Origin: Streptomyces rubiginosohelvolus
Lineage (GTDB): Bacteria > Actinomycetota > Actinomycetes > Streptomycetales > Streptomycetaceae
NCBI RefSeq assembly: GCF_014649875.1
Contig: NZ_BMTW01000009.1
Span: 62,001-126,000, forward strand
Direction of reading: 5' to 3'
Length of the DNA: 64,000 nt
The notes under the pieces were generated by a model. It was not told the DNA's origin and made no database searches. It was given only the letters and a program-made list of their open reading frames with translations. Shown in pieces: positions 58,954 to 64,000 of the stretch (position 1 is its first letter; every line of letters starts with the position of its first letter). The translations under genes and the position numbers were made by a program.

Positions 58954-59928
58954 GTGACGATCACCTCTCCCCACCTCGGCAGTTCGAAGGCGTGGACCGA
59001 CGCCCAGCTGCTGTACGCGCTGGAAGAGGTGGTGGAGAAGGAGCTCAACCGCCATCTCAAGGTCGCCAAGGACTGGATGCCGCACGAGTACGTCCCGTTC
59101 TCCGACGGCCGGAACTTCCCCGGCATCTTCGAGGACGGCGAGGCCTGGGAGGCGGACCAGTCCAAGGTCACCGACATCGGCAAGATCGCTCTCGTGGTGA
59201 ACCTCCTCACCGAGGACAACCTCCCCAGCTACCACCACGAGATCGCCTCCCTCTTCGGCCGCGACGGCGCGTGGGGCACCTGGGTGCACCGCTGGACCGC
59301 CGAGGAGGGCCGGCACGGCATCGTGATGCGCGACTATCTGCTCACATCGCGCGCCGTGGACCCGGACAAGCTGGAGCAGTTCCGCATGGCGCACATGGCG
59401 GAGGGATTCGAGTCGGACAACCGGCACTCGATGCTGCACTCCGTCGCGTACGTCGCCTTCCAGGAGCTGGCCACCCGCGTCTCGCACCGCAACACCGGCC
59501 ACCAGTCCGGCGACCCGGTCTGCGACCGGATGCTGGCCCGGATCGCGACCGACGAGAACCTCCACATGGTCTTCTACCGCAACCTCCTGGGCGCCGCCTT
59601 CGAGCTGGCCCCGGACCTGACCATGCAGGCCGTGCGGGACGTCGTCGTCAACTTCCGCATGCCCGGACACGGCATGCCCGGCTTCGAGCGGGCCGCCGCG
59701 CAGATGGCGATCGGCGAGATCTACAACATGCGCATCCACCACGACGACGTGATCCAGCCCGTGCTGCGCTTCCTGAAGGTGATGGACATCGACGGGCTCG
59801 GCCCGGAGGGTGCGAAGGCGCAGGAGGAGCTCGGTCTGTACATGGGCGGTCTGGACAGCGAGGCGTCGAAGTTCGACGAGAAGCTCGCCGCCCGCAAGGC
59901 CCGGATGGTGGCGCGCGGCCGCGCCTGA
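58954..59928 (+). CDS. Acyl-[acyl-carrier-protein] desaturase
   Basis: 324-residue soluble di-iron desaturase that introduces a double bond in acyl-ACP, like mycobacterial DesA and plant stearoyl-ACP desaturase. Iron-binding EExxH and DExxH motifs are visible as TAEEGRHGIVM and ATDENLHMVFY, with additional carboxylates in EEVVEKELNRHL and LLTEDNLPSYH. GTG start follows CAGGAG. It stands alone, with an operator-like repeat cluster upstream. Confidence 0.94.
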   Translation: MTITSPHLGSSKAWTDAQLLYALEEVVEKELNRHLKVAKDWMPHEYVPFSDGRNFPGIFEDGEAWEADQSKVTDIGKIALVVNLLTEDNLPSYHHEIASLFGRDGAWGTWVHRWTAEEGRHGIVMRDYLLTSRAVDPDKLEQFRMAHMAEGFESDNRHSMLHSVAYVAFQELATRVSHRNTGHQSGDPVCDRMLARIATDENLHMVFYRNLLGAAFELAPDLTMQAVRDVVVNFRMPGHGMPGFERAAAQMAIGEIYNMRIHHDDVIQPVLRFLKVMDIDGLGPEGAKAQEELGLYMGGLDSEASKFDEKLAARKARMVARGRA

Positions 59929-59947
59929 TTCTCCGGGGGCGGGCGTC

Positions 59948-60202
59948 TCAGCCCCGGTCGCGTCCTTCTCGGCGCAGCCGCTCGCGCTCCTTCTCCGATA
60001 GCCCGCCCCAGACGCCGAACCGCTCGTCGTTGGCGAGTGCGTACTCCAGGCAGGCCAGCCGCCCTTCGCAGGCGTTGCAGAGCTGCTTGGCCTCGCGGGT
60101 CGAACTGCCCGGGGCCGGGAAGAAGAACTCGGGCCCGGCCTGCGCGCACAAGGCGGTCTCCTGCCAGGCGAGTGCGTCGTCGGTCACGGTGTTGATCAGC
60201 AT
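59948..60202 (-). CDS. WhiB-family iron-sulfur regulator (WhiB paralogue)
   Basis: 84-residue Wbl protein. Four cluster-binding cysteines are present: one in ETALCAQ and three in QLCNACEGRLAC (CX2CX5C). The turn GVWGG and the basic tail SEKERERLRREGRDRG complete the family pattern. The core STREAKQLCNACEGRL...CLEYALANDERFGVWGGLSE is close to WhiB itself as I remember it, closer than to WblA, WblC or WblE. ATG 60202 is taken; no strong ribosome site, and a promoter lies close upstream. Confidence 0.9.
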   Translation of the reverse strand: MLINTVTDDALAWQETALCAQAGPEFFFPAPGSSTREAKQLCNACEGRLACLEYALANDERFGVWGGLSEKERERLRREGRDRG

Positions 60203-60223
60203 GGAACACACGCTGCCCGGTGG

Positions 60224-60252
60224 CGATAAACAACCGATCAACGATCCGTCAA
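60224..60252 (-). promoter_or_regulatory. Promoter of the WhiB-like gene
   Basis: On the minus strand TTGACG (60252-60247) is followed after 16-17 nt by TTTATC/TTATCG (60230-60224), resembling a vegetative sigma promoter. The predicted start lies about 15 nt before the ATG. Confidence 0.45.
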
Positions 60253-60259
60253 CCGGCGA

Positions 60260-60288
60260 GGGCGCCCCGCTCATCCGGAGGGGCGCCC
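60260..60288 (-). terminator. Terminator after the VOC protein gene
   Basis: Perfect 9-bp stem (60260-60268 GGGCGCCCC and 60280-60288) with an 11-nt loop, starting 19 bp after the VOC gene stop. Confidence 0.75.
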
Positions 60289-60307
60289 CGCCGTCACCGC
60301 CTCGTGG

Positions 60308-61102
60308 CTACTGCCTCGGATCGGGCTTCATGACCGCGAAGACCGCCCCGTACGGGTCGGCGACGTTGGCCATCTTGCCGACGCCGGGCACCTCCATGGC
60401 GGCCAGCGTCTCCCTGCCGCCCAGCCGCTTCGCCTCGGCCACGACGGCGTCGACGTCGGCCACGGCGAAGTACGGCAGCCAGTGGGGGCCGCGCGCGGCC
60501 TCGGAGGGGACGTCGCCCTGCCGGACCAGACCGCCGAAGGAGGCGTCCGGTCCTGCGCCCGCCGGGTGGACCGTGGTGTAGGTGTAGTCGGAGCCCTCCA
60601 CCTTCATCTCGTCGGTCCCCCAGCCGAAGGCGCTTCCGTAGAACGCGGCCGCCGCCGGGACGTCGGGGGTGTAGAGCTCGGCCCAGAGGAACGCGTTCGG
60701 CTCCTGGATCACGCCGAAGCCGGGGTGCTCCTTCGGCTGCCACACCCCGAAGTACGCGCCGGCCGGGTCCGTGAAGCCGCCCATGCGGCCGAAGTCGAGG
60801 ACGTCCATCGCCTCGAACGCGGCGCTGCCGCCCGCCTCGGTGATCGCCCGGGCGGTGGCGTCGACGTCGGGCGACTGGAAGGACACGGACCAGGCGCTCG
60901 GCGATTCCTCCTCGGACACCGTCATCACCCCGCCGACGTACCGCCCGTCCAGGGTGAGCATCCCGTAGCCGCCGACCTCGGGGCCGCCGGGAATCAGGTC
61001 CCAGCCGAACAGTCCCCGGTAGAAGGCGGTGGCGCCGTCAAGATCGGGGGTGCCGAGATCGACCCAGTTGGGTGCTCCGTCGAGGAAGGTGGGGCTGATC
61101 AT
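60308..61102 (-). CDS. Two-domain VOC (glyoxalase/bleomycin-resistance fold) protein
   Basis: 264-residue protein made of two VOC domains. The first begins PNWVDLGTPDLDGATAFYRGLFGWDL, the second FLWAELYTPDVPAAAAFYGSAFGWGT. Repeats end in PAGAYFGVWQP and PYGAVFAVMKP. The usual metal-binding His and Glu positions are only partly kept, so it may be a ligand-binding protein. Many Streptomyces carry such hydroxylase-like VOC proteins. The ATG at 61102 follows GAGGAG; the longer upstream frame is not supported. Confidence 0.88.
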   Translation of the reverse strand: MISPTFLDGAPNWVDLGTPDLDGATAFYRGLFGWDLIPGGPEVGGYGMLTLDGRYVGGVMTVSEEESPSAWSVSFQSPDVDATARAITEAGGSAAFEAMDVLDFGRMGGFTDPAGAYFGVWQPKEHPGFGVIQEPNAFLWAELYTPDVPAAAAFYGSAFGWGTDEMKVEGSDYTYTTVHPAGAGPDASFGGLVRQGDVPSEAARGPHWLPYFAVADVDAVVAEAKRLGGRETLAAMEVPGVGKMANVADPYGAVFAVMKPDPRQ

Positions 61103-61430
61103 GGCGTGCTCCTCAGTCGATCCGGGTGGTCCTGCTCGTCGGGTGCTGTCGGGTGATTCCCTCCCTGTCGAGTCTTGCACCGGGCACTGACAGCCGCAGT
61201 CCGTGCGGGGCCGACCGGGGCGCGGTCCACCGGCGGTGGCCGCGTCCGCCGTGCGGCCCAGGGTAGGCAGCGCGTGGCGGCCGGGGCGAAGCGTTGGACC
61301 GGCGCGTCGCGCGGCGGTCGGGGCGGACCGGGCTGGGGGTGTCGGCAGCGCGTGGCACGATGGCGGGGAGGCCAGGAGAGCGGGGGCCCCGGAGCGGGTG
61401 AGGCTCCCCTCCGGGAACAGAAGGACGTAC

Positions 61431-63665
61431 ATGAACCGGAGCGGGGCGGCGGGCGGCTCGGCCGACGGAACACTCGCGCGCGGGGCCGCCGCCGGGAGCC
61501 CGGTGCCCACCGGCGGCGCGGCCCGTGAGCTGCTCGCGCGGGCGGAGCGACTCCTGGAGAGCGCCCGTGCCGTGCCGGCGGACCGGGCGAACGCCGTGGC
61601 CGCCGTACGTTCCGTTCTCGATCCGCTCCTCGACGCCCTGGTGGGCGGGGAGTTGACCCATATCCCCGTCTCCCGGCTCAAGGACGTCACGGAGGGGCGG
61701 CTGCGTCTCGGGGCGCTGGAGCAGGCCGGGTTCGGCACGGTCGGGCAGGTCCACGGCACGGACCGCTACGCGCTGCGGCAGATCCCCGGGGTCGGGGCGC
61801 ACACCGCCGACCAGGCGCTGGCGGCCGCCGGGCAGATCGCCCACGCGGTGCGCGACACCGTCTCGGTGCGGATCGACGTGGACGCGCCGGACGACACGAG
61901 CACCGCGCTGGTGATCGCCCTGCACCGGCTGGTCGTGGCCGGTGCGGACGCGCGCCGCGCGGTGGACGCGGCCCGGCGGCTGGCCGAACTGCTGGGCCCC
62001 CGGGTGGAGACGGCCGCACCGGGCGGGAGCCGGCTGCGGATGCTGGTCGCCGGGCGGCGGTCCCGGGCGCGGGTGCGGGAGGCGCTCGACGCGGTGCGGT
62101 CGGCCGTGGCGGACGCGGTGGAGCGGGAGCTGCCGGTGCTCTTCGCGCAGGCGTCGGCCGACCTGCTGCGCTCCCCGGCGTCGCCCGCCGAGGCCTGGGT
62201 GGACTTCGAGCTGCGGTCCGCCGAGTACTACAGCCTCCTCGCCGAGCTGTCGGGCAGCGGCCCCGACCGGGATGCCGCCGAGGGGTTCCTGCCCGCCGGG
62301 ATCGCGGACCGGGTGCGGGCCCTGCGGCTCGACGACACGCGTCTACGGGTGTCCCTGCGCGGCTACCAGGCGTTCGGGGCACGCTTCGCACTGGCGCAGA
62401 AGCGGGTGATCATCGGGGACGAGATGGGCCTCGGCAAGACCGTCCAGGCCATCGCGGCCCTCGCCCATCTCGCCGCCCGGGGCGAGACCCACTTCCTCGT
62501 GGTGTGCCCGGCGAGCGTGCTGATCAACTGGACCCGGGAGATCCGGGCCCGCTCCACCCTGCGGGCCGTTCCGGTGCACGGGGCGGAGCGCGTGGAGGCG
62601 TTCGCGGACTGGCGTGAGGCGGGCGGGGTGGCGGTGACCACCTTCGACGCGCTGCATCTGCTGCCCGAGGGGGCGGCGGCTCGGGTACGGCCCGGCATGC
62701 TCGTGGTGGACGAGGCCCACTTCGTGAAGAACCCCGAGGCCCGCAGGTCCCGGGCGGTCGCGGGCTGGGCGGAGCGGGTGGAGCGGGTGCTGTTCCTGAC
62801 CGGCACCCCGATGGAGAACCGGGTGGAGGAGTTCCGCAGTCTGGTGCGCCAACTGCGGCCCGAACTGGCGCCGTCGGTGAGCACGACGCACGGCGCGGCC
62901 GGTTCGCGGGCCTTCCGCCGGGCCGTCGCCCCCGCCTATCTGCGCCGCAACCAGGTGGACGTGCTGGCCGAACTCCCGGCGCTGGTCCAGGTGGACGAGT
63001 GGGAGGAGTTCGGGGCCGAGGACCGGGAGGCGTACCGCGAGGCGGTCGCCTCCGGGCGGTTCATGCGGATGCGCCGGGCCGCCTACGCCGTGCCCGGGAC
63101 TTCGGCCAAGCTGGAGCGGCTGCGTGAACTCGTCGACGAGGCACGGGAGACCGGCCTGAAGGTGGTCGTCTTCTCCTACTTCCGCGAGGTCCTCGCGGCG
63201 GTGGGCGACGCGCTGGGTACTGACGCCTTCGGGCCGCTCTCCGGGAGCGTCCCGCCGGCCCGGCGGCAGGAGATGGTCGACGCCTTCTCCGCCGTGGAGG
63301 GGCACGCGGTGCTGCTGAGCCAGATCCAGGCGGGCGGCACCGGGCTGAACATGCAGGCCGCCTCCGTGGTCATCCTGTGCGAGCCGCAGATCAAGCCCAC
63401 GCTGGAGCACCAGGCCGTCGCCCGCGCGCACCGGATGGGCCAGGTGCGCACGGTCCAGGTGCACCGGTTGCTGGCCACGGACAGCGTCGACCAGCGCCTG
63501 GTGGAGCTGCTGGCCCGCAAGGACCGGCTCTTCGACGCGTACACCCGGCGCAGCGATCTCGCGGAGACCACCCCGGACGCGGTGGACGTCTCCGATGCCG
63601 ACCTGGCCCGGCGCATCGTCGAGGAGGAGCAGCAGCGGCTGGCGGGCGAGACCGGCCTGCCGTGA
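61431..63665 (+). CDS. SNF2/SWI2 family DNA translocase (helicase superfamily 2)
   Basis: 744-residue protein. The N-terminal 290 residues are specific to this group and contain a helix-hairpin-helix (LRQIPGVGAHTADQALAAAGQI). The SNF2 core follows with motif I DEMGLGKTVQAIAA near residue 330, motif Ia VVCPASVLINWTRE, motif II VVDEAHFVKNPE, motif III LTGTPMEN, and motifs V-VI QAGGTGLNMQAA and QAVARAHRMGQVRTVQVHRLL. It probably remodels DNA or protein-DNA complexes. No restriction or defence genes are adjacent. ATG 61431 follows AAGGA. Confidence 0.92.
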   Translation: MNRSGAAGGSADGTLARGAAAGSPVPTGGAARELLARAERLLESARAVPADRANAVAAVRSVLDPLLDALVGGELTHIPVSRLKDVTEGRLRLGALEQAGFGTVGQVHGTDRYALRQIPGVGAHTADQALAAAGQIAHAVRDTVSVRIDVDAPDDTSTALVIALHRLVVAGADARRAVDAARRLAELLGPRVETAAPGGSRLRMLVAGRRSRARVREALDAVRSAVADAVERELPVLFAQASADLLRSPASPAEAWVDFELRSAEYYSLLAELSGSGPDRDAAEGFLPAGIADRVRALRLDDTRLRVSLRGYQAFGARFALAQKRVIIGDEMGLGKTVQAIAALAHLAARGETHFLVVCPASVLINWTREIRARSTLRAVPVHGAERVEAFADWREAGGVAVTTFDALHLLPEGAAARVRPGMLVVDEAHFVKNPEARRSRAVAGWAERVERVLFLTGTPMENRVEEFRSLVRQLRPELAPSVSTTHGAAGSRAFRRAVAPAYLRRNQVDVLAELPALVQVDEWEEFGAEDREAYREAVASGRFMRMRRAAYAVPGTSAKLERLRELVDEARETGLKVVVFSYFREVLAAVGDALGTDAFGPLSGSVPPARRQEMVDAFSAVEGHAVLLSQIQAGGTGLNMQAASVVILCEPQIKPTLEHQAVARAHRMGQVRTVQVHRLLATDSVDQRLVELLARKDRLFDAYTRRSDLAETTPDAVDVSDADLARRIVEEEQQRLAGETGLP

Positions 63666-63667
63666 CC

Positions 63668-63690
63668 GGGCCCGCCCCCTCCGCGGGCCC
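63668..63690. terminator. Bidirectional terminator between the SNF2 and multicopper oxidase genes
   Basis: 8-bp perfect stem (63668-63675 GGGCCCGC and 63683-63690) with a 7-nt loop, between convergent stops. Confidence 0.6.
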
Positions 63691-63704
63691 CGTGACGGAC
63701 GGGG

Positions 63705-64000
63705 TCAGTGCTGGTGCTCCCCCGCACCCGCCCCGGCGTCCTTCGCGGCGGCCTTGTCCGCGCCCTTCTTCTCGGCCTTGTCGCCAGTCTTCTCCCCGGC
63801 CTTCTTGTCGGCGGATCCGGCCGTGTGGTGGTGGGGTTCGTAGCCCGGGATCGTGCCGTCCGGCTTCTTGATCAGCAGCAGTCCCGCCATCCCCATGTCG
63901 GAGTGGCTCTGGACGTGGCAGTGGTACATCCACGCGCCCGCGCCCACGCGTTCGCCCGCGATGATCTGGAGGCCGAAGGAGTCGGCGGGGCCGCAGATCT
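63705..64000 (-). CDS. Multicopper oxidase (laccase-type), C-terminal end only
   Basis: The visible 98 residues are the C terminus of a multicopper oxidase; the rest lies beyond base 64000. The copper signature GAWMYHCHVQSHSDMGMAG contains the HCH pair, the type 1 His and an axial Met. After it comes LLLIKKPDGTIPGYEPHHH and a Lys/Ala/Gly tail ending GAGEHQH, similar to Streptomyces small laccases. It is probably exported, but the signal region is outside the window. Confidence 0.92.
   Translation of the reverse strand, partial: ICGPADSFGLQIIAGERVGAGAWMYHCHVQSHSDMGMAGLLLIKKPDGTIPGYEPHHHTAGSADKKAGEKTGDKAEKKGADKAAAKDAGAGAGEHQH

Overview
The window is high-GC actinomycete chromosome, almost certainly Streptomyces. 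The support is third-position GC bias, frequent GTG/TTG starts, and an SsgA-like protein, a WhiB-family protein and an RsbW-type anti-sigma factor. It also carries a hopanoid cluster whose gene order, as I remember it, matches the SCO6745-SCO6766 region of S. coelicolor. No rRNA, tRNA, CRISPR array, prophage or large mobile element was seen. The only mobile-like item is a MITE-like element of about 217 bp. I noticed no in-frame TTA codon, though I did not check every codon.

Layout. 1-7850 (minus): a hopanoid operon, hpnC-hpnD-hpnE-polyprenyl diphosphate synthase-shc-hpnG-hpnH. It is tightly coupled by ATGA/TGATG overlaps and runs off the left edge inside hpnH. 8207-15269 (minus): a seven-gene, mostly overlapping operon for an exported phosphoglycerol-type polymer or glycolipid. 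It holds a fused CDP-alcohol phosphotransferase, a LicC-like nucleotidyltransferase, an sn-glycerol-1-phosphate dehydrogenase, a second CDP-alcohol phosphotransferase, a family-2 glycosyltransferase and a TagGH/Wzm-Wzt type ABC exporter. A divergent UDP-sugar epimerase lies beside it. This is the least explained system in the window. 16.6-25.8 kb: CDF metal transporter, type 1 IPP isomerase (isoprenoid supply close to the hopanoid genes), anti-sigma factor, HdeD protein, an atypical crotonase, a DJ-1/PfpI enzyme next to a DJ-1-AraC regulator, an SCO6745-type protein, and Tex.

26-38.5 kb: methyltransferase, ABC-F protein, exported beta-carbonic anhydrase, exported beta-1,3-glucanase with a CebR-like palindrome upstream, D-amino-acid oxidase, BCCT osmolyte transporter, exported M14 and M1 peptidases, and an MpaB-type oxygenase. 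38.5-46 kb: macro-domain protein, MerR regulator, and a four-gene minus-strand beta-oxidation operon (alpha-methylacyl-CoA racemase, acyl-CoA dehydrogenase, thiolase, FadB-like protein) with the MITE between the last two genes. 46-56 kb: saccharopine-dehydrogenase-like reductase, a 47-residue membrane protein, endonuclease V, a HEAT-like repeat protein, YciI, hydrolases, a BNR-repeat secreted protein, a SALP, a second ABC-F protein with a long leader, and an AraC regulator. 56-64 kb: UvrA-like resistance ATPase, acyl-ACP desaturase behind a strong operator-like repeat, WhiB-like protein, two-domain VOC protein, SNF2 helicase, and the C-terminal end of a multicopper oxidase cut by the right edge.

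Recurring regulatory themes are TANNNT hexamers exactly 7 nt before ATG (apparent leaderless promoters), palindromic operator-like sites in several divergent intergenic regions, and strong GC-rich hairpins between convergent genes. All functional calls come from reading motifs and family resemblance. No database search was run.
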